DNA from: Chitinophagales bacterium
GTDB taxonomy: Bacteria; Bacteroidota; Bacteroidia; Chitinophagales; Saprospiraceae
Direction of reading: 5' to 3'
Length of the DNA stretch: 64,000 nucleotides
Assembly: GCA_017303875.1 (NCBI GenBank)
Contig: JAFLBP010000008.1
Location: forward strand, 1 to 64,000
Both the position numbers and the translations under genes were made by a program. Below the pieces are notes generated by a model. That model had not been told where the DNA came from. It worked only from the letters and a program-made list of their open reading frames with translations, and did no database searches. Shown one piece after another: positions 16,873 through 25,271 of this stretch (within the stretch, counting starts at the first letter, position 1; each line of letters begins with the position of its first letter).

Positions 16873-17551
16873 TTTCTACATTATTCAGGCGGCGGCGGGT
16901 CTCTTCGATCAGGCGGCGCTGCGTTTCCTGGTCGACAACATTGGCTTCCTGGTCGCGTTCGTTTTTAACAATATCGTCTTCCGCTTTTTTGATTTTTGCC
17001 TTGTAGTTTTCAATGTCTTTGTGGAGGTTGTCGTTGTCCTTTTGCATTTGTTTCTGCTTCTTTTCCAGCTCCACTAATTTTTTCTCCTGTTCTTTTATTT
17101 CCGCATTGATGCTGGCGCGGCGCACGTCGTAATAAAAGTATTGCAGGCTGCGCGATACTTCCGAGGTGCGGGAGGCGTTGTCGCGGCGATTGAGAAAATA
17201 GGAGCCGGCGTCGATCCAGACTGTGAGCACCACGCTGTTGTTGCCGGCTTTTTCAATCATGGAGTAGAGGGTAAAGGGTTCGCTGCCCATGACGGCGGCG
17301 TTGAGTTTTTCGGCAAACCACTCATTGGTTTTTTTATTTTTTTTCAATTTCGCGCCAAACGTTTTTTTGGCATAGTCTTTCCAGATACTTTCTACAACAT
17401 CCGCATCGGTGTTGGTAAAATCAATCCGAAAGCCGGGGCGAACGCCGAAAGACATCGCTTTTTCTGTTTCCTGAACGATGTTCCACTGGGCAAATGCCAT
17501 TTGGGAACTCAGTACAAAAACAAGCAGGGGGAGCAGAGATTGCATGCGCAT
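16859..17551 (-). CDS. Exported coiled-coil protein of unknown function
   Basis: A 230-residue protein with a signal peptide ending MAFAQ. The N-terminal ~130 residues are a small globular domain (FGVRPGFRIDFTNTDADVVE; WKDYAKKTFGAKLKKNKKTN; SVVLTVWIDAGSYFLN). From about residue 145 a charged coiled coil runs to the end (IKEQEKKLVELEKKQKQMQK and onward; IEETRRRLNNVENEQN). It is probably periplasmic and oligomeric. I do not recognise a named family. It is coupled to the gene downstream by a 14-base overlap. Confidence 0.75.
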   Translation of the reverse strand: MRMQSLLPLLVFVLSSQMAFAQWNIVQETEKAMSFGVRPGFRIDFTNTDADVVESIWKDYAKKTFGAKLKKNKKTNEWFAEKLNAAVMGSEPFTLYSMIEKAGNNSVVLTVWIDAGSYFLNRRDNASRTSEVSRSLQYFYYDVRRASINAEIKEQEKKLVELEKKQKQMQKDNDNLHKDIENYKAKIKKAEDDIVKNERDQEANVVDQETQRRLIEETRRRLNNVENEQN

Positions 17552-17776
17552 AATTGAGGGAAATAAGGTGGGTTAGCAAATTGTTGGTGACAAAGATAAT
17601 CCCTTTTTTAACGCTTATTATCACTCCCGGTCACAGTGCGAATAAATTTAGCAGCACCTGCACTGTGCAAAATACCTAAAAGCCATTTACTTTGTGGCGC
17701 TTTCGCGCAATCGTGCATTCCAGAACAAGCGCAAAAGCTTCATTCAAATAAATCCGCATCGAACATACACCTTCCT

Positions 17777-18946
17777 ATGGCCAAAATTTTAATCGTTGAC
17801 GACGAAACGCCTATCCGCCGAACCCTGCGCGATATTCTCGAATTTGAACAATATGATGTAGACGAGGCCACCGACGGCCTGGAGTGTATCTCCAAAGTAC
17901 AGCGCGATAAATTCGACGCCATTATTATGGACATTAAAATGCCCAAAATGGATGGTATTGAAGCGCTCGAACGCCTGCAAATCCTCTCGCCGGAAACGCC
18001 GGTCATTATGGTTTCCGGGCACGGCACCATCGACACCGCCGTGGAGGCCGTCAAAAAAGGCGCTTTCGATTTTATTTCCAAGCCGCCGGATCTCAACCGC
18101 ATGCTCATTACGGTGCGCAATGCCTTGGAGCGCTCCGAACTCGTCAATACCACGCAGGTATTGCGCAAACAGGTAAAAAGCAGCAAAGGCGTTAATATTA
18201 TTGGCGAAAGTGCGCCCATCCTGCGCATCAAACGCCTGCTCGACCGCGTTGCGCCAACCGACAGCCGGGTGCTGATTACCGGCCCCAACGGCAGCGGTAA
18301 AGAACTCGTCGCCCGCTGGATCCACGAAAAAAGTAACCGCGCCGACGGCTCCATCGTGGAGGTCAACTGCGCCGCTATCCCGTCCGAACTCATCGAAAGT
18401 GAACTTTTCGGGCATAAAAAAGGCTCGTTTACCGGCGCCATTGCCGATAAGCCCGGCAAATTTGAGCAAGCCAGTGGCGGCACCCTTTTCCTCGATGAAA
18501 TCGGCGATATGAGCCTCGATGCCCAGGCCAAAGTGCTGCGCGCCCTGCAGGAAAGCAAGGTCACGCGCGTGGGCGACAGCAAGGAGATCAAAGTGGATGT
18601 GCGGGTACTTGCCGCTACCAATAAGGACCTGCGCCGGGAAATAGAAGCCGGCCGCTTCCGCGAAGACCTTTACCACCGCCTTGCGGTAATTGTGGTGGAA
18701 GTGCCGGGCCTCAATGAGCGCCGCGACGATATTCCGCTGCTGGTAGAGCATTTTAACCGCCGCATCGCTGAAGAATATGGCCACGCGCCCAAAACCCTGA
18801 CGCCGGAGGCCGTTGTGGCCCTGCAACAACACAACTGGACGGGGAATATCCGAGAGCTGGCCAATGTGGTGGAGCGTTTGTATATTCTTTGCGACAATAC
18901 GATTACTGAGGACGACGTACAGCTTTACGTGTATCCTAATAAGTAA
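17777..18946 (+). CDS. Sigma-54-type response regulator (NtrC family) without DNA-binding domain
   Basis: A 389-residue protein. The receiver domain spans 1-120 with phosphoacceptor Asp52 (IIMDIKMPKMDG) and Lys102 (ISKPPD). The AAA+ domain spans about 140-370: Walker A GPNGSGKE (169-176), the sigma-54 contact loop GSFTGA (216-221; GAFTGA in most family members), Walker B GGTLFLDEIGDM (234-245) and an arginine-finger region (REDLYHRLAV). The protein stops at YVYPNK just after the AAA+ lid, so the Fis-type helix-turn-helix expected for NtrC is missing. It may act without specific enhancer binding. ATG 17777 is chosen because the receiver domain starts there; the open frame goes back to 17636. 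No partner histidine kinase is adjacent. Confidence 0.9.
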   Translation: MAKILIVDDETPIRRTLRDILEFEQYDVDEATDGLECISKVQRDKFDAIIMDIKMPKMDGIEALERLQILSPETPVIMVSGHGTIDTAVEAVKKGAFDFISKPPDLNRMLITVRNALERSELVNTTQVLRKQVKSSKGVNIIGESAPILRIKRLLDRVAPTDSRVLITGPNGSGKELVARWIHEKSNRADGSIVEVNCAAIPSELIESELFGHKKGSFTGAIADKPGKFEQASGGTLFLDEIGDMSLDAQAKVLRALQESKVTRVGDSKEIKVDVRVLAATNKDLRREIEAGRFREDLYHRLAVIVVEVPGLNERRDDIPLLVEHFNRRIAEEYGHAPKTLTPEAVVALQQHNWTGNIRELANVVERLYILCDNTITEDDVQLYVYPNK

Positions 18947-18951
18947 CGTGT

Positions 18952-19111
18952 GTACCGCGAAGCTTTGCTTCGCGGATCGTACTGCGAAGCTTTGCTTCGC
19001 GAACCGTACTGCGAAGCTTTGCTTCGCGGACACTAACGCCAGCGCATACACAGCAAGCCCCGCGCAGGCCGAAACGGAGTTTCGGCGTACTGTTGCGAAG
19101 CAAAGCTTCAC
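18952..19111. repeat. Palindromic repeat cluster A (7+3+7 hairpins)
   Basis: Three tandem 27-base units (18952-18978, 18979-19005, 19006-19032) each contain GCGAAGC-TTT-GCTTCGC. Further on lie CCGAAAC-GGA-GTTTCGG (19069-19085) and GCGAAGCAAAGCTTC-type sequence (19095-19110). The cluster starts just after the regulator's stop codon and ends 6 bases before the next start. The same family is found at 58081-58228. Confidence 0.85.
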
Positions 19112-19116
19112 AATAC

Positions 19117-20223
19117 ATGTACTGCAACCCAATCATATTGCTCGGATTAGAGCAACTTCCACTGGAAGCGCTCAGTCCGGAGCGACGCACGACGGCCAAA
19201 AGAGAACTGCTCGAAGCTTATCGCAGCTCCGGAGCACAGGTCTTGCATTACGCGGGCGTGCAGTTGCCTTACCGGCTTGCGTGGGATTATGTTGACCGTC
19301 TTGATGCGCCGGAGTGGCGTCGGTGTTTTCACCAGCTTTTACAGGAAAAAGACGTTGAGGCACTCTTGCAAGGCCAATGGACGCTTAATTTTCCAAATGT
19401 CCTGCAAAGTCCGATCTGGAAAGATACAGGTATTCAGGAGCCGCTTCAGCAATTGGCCGAACCCATTATCGCGCGGCAGCTCCTGACGGCCGTGCAGCAG
19501 CATTACCGCAAGCGGGTACAGGAGTTGGTCGCCTTGATCGGGGCGCAGCAAGTGTTGCGACCGGAGCGTTGCTACGCACAAGTGCTTCATTTTTTGGAAT
19601 TTCAGGGTAATATTCTACATTTCAGCGCACCGGAGCCACAGCTTCCTGATTATTCACAGCGGGTAAATGCCCTTTCCAAAGACCTGAAAGCGGGTTATTT
19701 GTATGAAGCCCGGACTTTAAATTTACTCCCGGAACCTTATTTTAAAAATACCTTTACGGCCTTTAGTTTGTCGCTTTGCGTAGCGGCAGAACGCACTTTT
19801 ACCGCAAAGCCTGATTTTTCGCGTAAATTATTTTCCGTAGCGCGCCTGTTGCGCACCGATAAGGCGACCCAGCAGCAGGCTGATTTTCGCGCATCGCAAA
19901 TTTTTGGAAAATGGGAGCCACCCATTGATGAGAGCGAGCCGGAACCGCCCATGCCGCAGCCGCGCCGGCAGCAGGCCAATACCGCAACAGGTAGCAACAC
20001 GCCGCCGCCCAAACAAAAACAAACCGGCTGGTCGCCACCCAAAAATCCGCCGCCGCTTAAAAACAAACCGCCTCAATATACCTCGCCACCGCCGCCTGCC
20101 TACCAACCCAGGGTGACGCCGATTAACAGCAAAACAGGCGAACATTTTGGCAAATGGCTACTCCTGTTACTCTCACTCATTGTGCTCGGAATTATGATCT
20201 TTGAAACCGGTTTTTGTCGGTAA
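19117..20223 (+). CDS. Hypothetical tail-anchored protein with Pro-rich linker
   Basis: A 368-residue protein of unrecognised family. Residues 1 to about 265 form a mostly helical soluble domain (ALSPERRTTAKRELLEAYR; QQHYRKRVQELVALIGAQQV). Then comes a Pro/Gln/Lys-rich linker (EPEPPMPQPRR; PPPKQKQTGWSPPKNPPP). The end is a single membrane segment (KWLLLLLSLIVLGIMIF) followed by only a few residues, so the bulk probably faces the cytoplasm. A TTG start at 19093 is possible but lies inside the palindromic repeats, so I take ATG 19117. The hairpin repeats occupy its whole leader and may affect its expression. Confidence 0.75.
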   Translation: MYCNPIILLGLEQLPLEALSPERRTTAKRELLEAYRSSGAQVLHYAGVQLPYRLAWDYVDRLDAPEWRRCFHQLLQEKDVEALLQGQWTLNFPNVLQSPIWKDTGIQEPLQQLAEPIIARQLLTAVQQHYRKRVQELVALIGAQQVLRPERCYAQVLHFLEFQGNILHFSAPEPQLPDYSQRVNALSKDLKAGYLYEARTLNLLPEPYFKNTFTAFSLSLCVAAERTFTAKPDFSRKLFSVARLLRTDKATQQQADFRASQIFGKWEPPIDESEPEPPMPQPRRQQANTATGSNTPPPKQKQTGWSPPKNPPPLKNKPPQYTSPPPPAYQPRVTPINSKTGEHFGKWLLLLLSLIVLGIMIFETGFCR

Positions 20224-20352
20224 AGGCACTGATTTATTAGCACAACAAAGTTATTTTTAATCACAAAAGATCGGTAATTGACATTACCCGAGCCGCTCCG
20301 ACTATCCTCCCGTACCCTTTGCCCGATCACTTTTTTCACACACAAAAAACAG

Positions 20353-21138
20353 ATGAATATGTCCAAATCCAAATGGCTTCTTGCCGGTGGCAGCCTCGTG
20401 CTGCTGCTCTTCGCCGCTGTGTACAGCGCTTGCGTTAACAACCCCGTCACCCTCGACACCGTACTCAAAGACCTGCCCGCCGAATCCTACGCCCTCAATT
20501 TTGAAGGCCTGGATAAAGATCCGGTGCTGACCAAAGCCCAATGGGGCGCCGCTAACACGGAAATCCTGATGGACATTGACGAGATCTGCCCGCCGTTGCG
20601 CAAATTCGGCTACAAAAAATTCCCGCGCAACATCATCTGGCCGCCCGTCAACCGCAACATCGTGCTGCCGCCCCAAATCGTCAGAACCTGCCCCGATTTT
20701 ATTCCGTTTAAAGTCAGTGACGCCCTGCTCAATGTACTGAAAACTTCCAAATGGCAGTACGCCAAGGAGATTCAGACAGTGCGTGCCGGCGATTATGCCC
20801 TGGTAGGTACTGCGGAGGTTTTCAAAACTTTTGCGTCTATACAACCCGACTCCATGGATATGGCCGGTATGCGCAATGTGCAATACGACAAGGTATTTCT
20901 GTTGCCGCAGCCCGATGGCTTCTTCCGCCGCCCCTGGTATGGCGACGCGGGCCTCGCCGCTGCCGGCCTGACGTACGGCCGCTTCCGCGATCTTTTCCCG
21001 CAAAAACAGATCGGCTGCTTCGATCCCGAACAACTGCGCCTTATTCGCGAAAACCTCGTAAAAATCAATCCCGCTCAGTTTGAGGGACTGAAAGTCCAGG
21101 AAATTGCCGGAGTAAAAGGCGCTGCGCTGAGTTTTTAA
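20353..21138 (+). CDS. Hypothetical membrane-anchored or lipoprotein-like exported protein
   Basis: A 261-residue protein with an N-terminal hydrophobic segment (KWLLAGGSLVLLLFAAVYSAC). Cys27 could be a lipidation site, but the -3 residue is Tyr, so the lipobox is poor. The mature part has pairs of Cys (DIDEICPPL, RTCPDFIPF, KQIGCFDPE) and no family I recognise. The start is one of two close ATG codons (20353, 20359); the open frame extends to 20278. It is the first of three plus-strand genes that may form an operon with the HTTM protein. Confidence 0.75.
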   Translation: MNMSKSKWLLAGGSLVLLLFAAVYSACVNNPVTLDTVLKDLPAESYALNFEGLDKDPVLTKAQWGAANTEILMDIDEICPPLRKFGYKKFPRNIIWPPVNRNIVLPPQIVRTCPDFIPFKVSDALLNVLKTSKWQYAKEIQTVRAGDYALVGTAEVFKTFASIQPDSMDMAGMRNVQYDKVFLLPQPDGFFRRPWYGDAGLAAAGLTYGRFRDLFPQKQIGCFDPEQLRLIRENLVKINPAQFEGLKVQEIAGVKGAALSF

Positions 21139-21245
21139 TCCCCGCCGCCCCTGAGCACCGCTCACAAAACCCTTATTGTACTTCATACGTCCGGGGGGCC
21201 GACGGGCAAAGCGGCTCCCCATTTTTTTACCCTAATGCAAAACAA

Positions 21246-21758
21246 ATGACTGCAAAACTTAAAATATCTGCCCTCCTCTTTGGCCTGCACCTGCTGTTAG
21301 CCGCCTTGTTTGCCGCACATTTCGGCGACTGGGGCCTGGATTACACTGGCGGCCGACAACTTTTTCACTGGGGCGAATTTACCGGCAGCAGCAACCTGTA
21401 CAGCTTTTTTGCGCCACGCGTAGGCGATCAGGCTTCTGTGCTGTATACGCTGGCCGACAGCACGGGCAGGCAGCAGGCAATCTTGCTGGAAACGCCCACC
21501 AAGGAGCTGGAAATCCGGGTCGCAACGATTTATAATTTTGTGCGATTGCCGGAGGGTAGTTCGCTGTTCAGCCGCAGTTTTGGCAATACAATCCTGCGCC
21601 TGCATCCCGAAGCCCGCGCCGCGCGGGTAAGCCTCATCCAGCAAACCATGCCGACCATGACGGCCTTCCGCGATTCTATGGCCCGTCCGCGCTGGGAAAT
21701 GGTGGAATGGCGTGACTATATCCGCCAGGATGAGCGCAGCGCTGCTGCTGCCCGATAA
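21246..21758 (+). CDS. Hypothetical single-pass membrane protein, HTTM gene neighbour
   Basis: A 170-residue protein: one N-terminal membrane segment (ISALLFGLHLLLAALFAAHF), then a soluble, probably periplasmic domain with LEIRVATIYNFVRLPEGSSLFSRS and an Arg-rich C-terminus. I do not recognise a family. It sits 36 bases upstream of the HTTM gene; small single-pass partners of this shape are commonly found beside HTTM genes, so a joint role is likely but unproven. Confidence 0.7.
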   Translation: MTAKLKISALLFGLHLLLAALFAAHFGDWGLDYTGGRQLFHWGEFTGSSNLYSFFAPRVGDQASVLYTLADSTGRQQAILLETPTKELEIRVATIYNFVRLPEGSSLFSRSFGNTILRLHPEARAARVSLIQQTMPTMTAFRDSMARPRWEMVEWRDYIRQDERSAAAAR

Positions 21759-21794
21759 ACCGCTTTCTTTTTCCTGATCCAAGCGCCTGCGCCA

Positions 21795-22715
21795 ATGAAA
21801 AACTTCTTTTTTGCTCCGCTTTCACCGGCCATTTTCGGCTGGTTTCGCATCGCAACGGGCCTGCTGGCCCTCTGGCTTTGCGCCACCCTTTTTCCGGGTT
21901 TGTATTTAGTGTATGGCCAACATGGTTTGGTGATCTGGGAGGTAGCCGACAGCCTCGTCAGTCCGATGCAGCCTACGCTGGGCCGCCTGCACAGCTTGAC
22001 TGGCGCCGGAATGGCACCTGATACCTTGCTGTATACTTTTTTCGGAATCTACGTGGTGGTGCTGCTCTTGTTTACCCTGGGCTGGAAGACGCGTCTGATG
22101 GCCATTTTAGCCTGGCTGATGCACCTGACCCTGATGAATACTTGCCGTTTTGGCTCTTATGGTGTAGAGTCTATGCTACATTTAGCCTTGTTTTATGCCA
22201 TTTTTTTTCCTTGTGGCGCCACTTTTTCCATCGACAGCCGCGGGAAAACGGCAGCGCTGCCAGACAGCTACGCACGCCTGTGTCTGCGGGTTTTGCAGTT
22301 CCAGATGTGTATTGTGTACCTGTCGGCGGGTTTTGAAAAATGTTTTGGTGCAGAATGGTGGGACGGCAACGCCATCTGGTACAGCCTGAATGAGGAGCAA
22401 TTCCGGCAGTTCGACTTCAGCTGGCTGGCACAGGTACCCTGGATAGCCAAACTGCTGGGCTGGTGGACCCTGCTTATAGAATGTGGCTATGCCTTCGCCA
22501 TCTGGATACCCCGACTGCGTCGCTTCTGGTTGGTCAATACCATTATGCTCCATGTAGGCATCGGCTTGTTTATGGGCCTGCATGCCTTCGCCGCCATGAT
22601 GATTATTCTCAATCTGAGCGCTTTCGCGCTTGATGCTTTTCCGGAGATAACATCCCGGCTGCTGTCTGTACGCAGGCAGCCGAATGCCGGGACGCTCCAG
22701 TCCGTCAGTGCGTAA
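21795..22715 (+). CDS. HTTM domain membrane protein
   Basis: A 306-residue integral membrane protein with about seven segments. Conserved features of the HTTM (horizontally transferred transmembrane) family, related to the membrane part of vitamin K-dependent gamma-carboxylase, are visible: FRIATGLLALW near the N-terminus, GWKTRLMAILAWLMHLTLMN, MLHLALFYAIFFPCGATFSID, and VYLSAGFEKCFGAEWWDGNAIWYSLN. The bacterial function is not established. The gene ends 13 bases from the converging aspS, and its stop codon begins TAAGCGCTTG, shared with two other gene ends in the window. Confidence 0.85.
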   Translation: MKNFFFAPLSPAIFGWFRIATGLLALWLCATLFPGLYLVYGQHGLVIWEVADSLVSPMQPTLGRLHSLTGAGMAPDTLLYTFFGIYVVVLLLFTLGWKTRLMAILAWLMHLTLMNTCRFGSYGVESMLHLALFYAIFFPCGATFSIDSRGKTAALPDSYARLCLRVLQFQMCIVYLSAGFEKCFGAEWWDGNAIWYSLNEEQFRQFDFSWLAQVPWIAKLLGWWTLLIECGYAFAIWIPRLRRFWLVNTIMLHVGIGLFMGLHAFAAMMIILNLSAFALDAFPEITSRLLSVRRQPNAGTLQSVSA

Positions 22716-22728
22716 GCGCTTGCGCGAA

Positions 22729-24501
22729 TTATTCCACGACCACTTTAATGCCCAGCTCGTCGAGTTGTGCATCTTTGATGCCGCTGGGGGCGTCAATCAT
22801 CATATCGCGGCCTTGGTTATTTTTCGGGAAGGCGATAAAGTCGCGGATGGAGTTGGCGCCGTTCATCACGGCACAGAGGCGGTCGAAGCCGAAGGCGATA
22901 CCGCCGTGCGGGGGTGCGCCAAATTCAAACGCACCGAGCAGGAAGCCAAATTGCGCTTCTGCTTCTTCGGGCGTGAAGCCGAGCAGGCGGAAATTGCGGC
23001 TTTGCAGGTCGCGGTCGTGGATACGAATAGAGCCGCCGCCGATTTCCACGCCGTTGAGCACGAGGTCGTAGGCATCGGCGCGGATGCCTTTGAGTGTGCG
23101 ATGGTCGTCGCTCTCCATTTTGGCAATATCTTCCGGCTTGGGCGAGGTGAAGGGGTGGTGCATGGCGAAGAAGCGCTCGGCATCTTCATCCCATTCCAGC
23201 AGGGGGAAATCTACCACCCAGAGCGGTTTGAATTCGTCGGGTTTGTGCAGGCCGAGGCGATTGCCCATTTCGAGGCGGAGTTCGCCGAGTTGCTTGCGTG
23301 TTTTTTCATCTTCACCGCTCAGCACAAAAAGCATATCGCCGGGTTTGGCGCCGGCCAGTTCGAGCCAGCCTTTGAGCTGCTCGGGCGAATAGAACTTGTC
23401 TACCGACGATTTAACCGAGCCGTCGGCTTCATATTTTACATAAACAAGGCCCTTGGCGCCGATTTGCGGGCGTTTTACCCATTCGGTCAGCTCGTCAATT
23501 TGTTTGCGGGAGTACTCGGCACAGCCCGCCGCATTGATGGCCAGCACACTTTCGGCGCTGTCGAACACCTGAAATCCTTCCGGTACATGGCTTTCTACGC
23601 CGGGCGCTTTCAGCTCGACGAATTCCATACCGAAGCGCAGATCCGGCTTGTCGGAACCGTAAAGGCGCATGGCGTCGTCGTACGACATGCGGGGAAAATC
23701 CGGCAGTTCCACGCCGAGGGTTTGGCGGAAGAGGTGCTTGGTCAGTCCTTCAAAGGTGCGCAGAATATCTTCCTGGTGCACGAACGACATTTCGCAGTCG
23801 ATCTGCGTGAATTCCGGCTGGCGGTCGGCGCGCAGGTCTTCATCGCGGAAGCATTTCACGATTTGGAAATACTTGTCGAAGCCTGCCACCATCAGGATTT
23901 GTTTGAAGGTTTGGGGGCTTTGGGGCAGGGCGTAAAATTGCCCTTTATTCATACGGCTGGGCACCACGAAGTCGCGGGCGCCTTCCGGCGTACTTTTAAT
24001 CAGGTTGGGGGTTTCCACTTCAATAAAGCCCTGATCGGCGAGGTATTTGCGCGTTTCGATGGCCACATTGGAGCGGAAGAGCAGGTTTTTCTGCACGGCG
24101 TTGCGGCGCAGGTCGAGGTAGCGGTATTTCATGCGGAGGTCGTCGCCGCCGTCGGTTTCATCTACAATGGTGAAGGGCGGCGTTTTGGCGGCGTTGAGCA
24201 CCTCGAAACGGGTTACGCGGATTTCGATGTCGCCGGTGGGGCGGTTGGGGTTTTTGCTGGCGCGTTCGCGCACGGTACCCGAGGCCTGAATAACAAATTC
24301 GCGGCCGAGGCGGCGGGCGCGTTCGCAGAGTTCGGGCAGGTCGTCCATATCAAAAACCAATTGCGTGATGCCGTAGCGGTCGCGCAGGTCGATGAAGGTG
24401 AGGCCACCGAGGTCGCGGCTGATGGCCACCCATCCGGCTAATGTAACTTCCTGATTGAGATGCGAAAGGCGGAGTTCGCCGCAGTTGTGGGTACGATACA
24501 T
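22729..24501 (-). CDS. aspS: Aspartate--tRNA ligase
   Basis: A 590-residue class II aminoacyl-tRNA synthetase, the usual bacterial length. An N-terminal OB-fold anticodon domain ([35 protein letters not shown]) is followed by the catalytic core with [39 protein letters not shown] (motif 2), the bacterial GAD insertion (about 285-400), and [12 protein letters not shown] (motif 3). It charges tRNA-Asp. ATG 24501 is chosen over an upstream TTG because [10 protein letters not shown] is the conserved start. Confidence 0.97.
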   Translation of the reverse strand: MYRTHNCGELRLSHLNQEVTLAGWVAISRDLGGLTFIDLRDRYGITQLVFDMDDLPELCERARRLGREFVIQASGTVRERASKNPNRPTGDIEIRVTRFEVLNAAKTPPFTIVDETDGGDDLRMKYRYLDLRRNAVQKNLLFRSNVAIETRKYLADQGFIEVETPNLIKSTPEGARDFVVPSRMNKGQFYALPQSPQTFKQILMVAGFDKYFQIVKCFRDEDLRADRQPEFTQIDCEMSFVHQEDILRTFEGLTKHLFRQTLGVELPDFPRMSYDDAMRLYGSDKPDLRFGMEFVELKAPGVESHVPEGFQVFDSAESVLAINAAGCAEYSRKQIDELTEWVKRPQIGAKGLVYVKYEADGSVKSSVDKFYSPEQLKGWLELAGAKPGDMLFVLSGEDEKTRKQLGELRLEMGNRLGLHKPDEFKPLWVVDFPLLEWDEDAERFFAMHHPFTSPKPEDIAKMESDDHRTLKGIRADAYDLVLNGVEIGGGSIRIHDRDLQSRNFRLLGFTPEEAEAQFGFLLGAFEFGAPPHGGIAFGFDRLCAVMNGANSIRDFIAFPKNNQGRDMMIDAPSGIKDAQLDELGIKVVVE

Positions 24502-24522
24502 GGTATTTAAAAATTGAGGGCG

Positions 24523-24530
24523 CAAAGGTA
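24523..24530 (-). promoter_or_regulatory. -7 promoter element of aspS
   Basis: On the minus strand this reads TACCTTTG, a perfect TAnnTTTG, 22 bases upstream of the start codon. It implies a leader of about 15 bases. No good -33 element was found at the normal spacing. Confidence 0.5.
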
Positions 24531-24589
24531 GGGGAAAAATCGGGTTCTAAAAAATTGAACACAAGGGCTAAAATTCCGTTTGTAAAAAT

Positions 24590-25264
24590 ATGCAAAGAAT
24601 TCTGGTAGTTGAAGATGATCCGCAAATTGCCGGCCTGATCAGCAAAACCTTGCAGGAAGGCGGTTACGAGGCTTTTGCTGCCTTCGACGGCAAGTCGGCT
24701 ATTGCATTGTTTGATAATTTAAAACCACAAATGGTGATTACCGACCGGGTGATGCCCCTTATGGACGGGCAGGAGCTTTGCCGCGAACTACGTGCCCGCA
24801 ACAGCAGTATTCCTATTTTAATGCTCACCGCGCTCGGCGAAACGGAAGATGTGGTGCAGGGGCTGGATGCCGGCGCCGATGATTATATGGTCAAGCCGTT
24901 TCGGGTGCCGGAACTGCTGGCGCGTGTGCGGGCGCACCTGCGCCGGGGCGCGCAGGAAGACAATGTGCAGATCAGTACCCTGGCCGATCTGAGCCTCAAC
25001 CACGAAACCAAAGAGGTGTTCCGCGACGGCGACCTGATCCGGCTCACCGCCACCGAATTCCGGCTTCTGGAGTTTATGTTGCAACACAAAGGACGCCTCA
25101 AAACCCGTATGGAGATTCTGGAAGCAGTGTGGGGTGTCAATTTTGACCCGCAAACCAATATTGTGGACGTATATATCAATTATTTACGCAATAAAATTGA
25201 TAAACCCTACGCACAAAAGCTCCTGCACACGCAAGTCGGGCTCGGTTTTATCCTAAAAGCCTGA
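24590..25264 (+). CDS. OmpR-family response regulator
   Basis: A 224-residue two-component regulator. The receiver domain (1-120) carries acidic residues at VVEDD (7-10), phosphoacceptor Asp52, Thr80 and Lys102 (MVKPF). The C-terminal winged-helix domain (about 128-224) shows FRDGDLIRLTATEFRLLEFM, MEILEAVWGVNFDPQTNIVD and VYINYLRNKID. It is paired with the histidine kinase that starts 8 bases after its stop, and is divergent from aspS. Targets are unknown. Confidence 0.93.
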   Translation: MQRILVVEDDPQIAGLISKTLQEGGYEAFAAFDGKSAIALFDNLKPQMVITDRVMPLMDGQELCRELRARNSSIPILMLTALGETEDVVQGLDAGADDYMVKPFRVPELLARVRAHLRRGAQEDNVQISTLADLSLNHETKEVFRDGDLIRLTATEFRLLEFMLQHKGRLKTRMEILEAVWGVNFDPQTNIVDVYINYLRNKIDKPYAQKLLHTQVGLGFILKA

Positions 25265-25271
25265 TTGCAAC

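Noticed and set aside
18952..19032. Three 27-bp tandem units considered as a CRISPR array
   Set aside because: Units are directly adjacent with no unique spacers, and no cas gene is present in the window.
17789..19132. 447-codon open frame antisense to the NtrC-type regulator
   Set aside because: The regulator has all expected motifs on the plus strand, and the antisense N-terminal part is only the translated palindromic repeats (AKQSFAVR copies).
22684..24441. 585-codon open frame antisense to aspS
   Set aside because: It mirrors the high-GC codon pattern of aspS and has no family features; aspS itself is certain.
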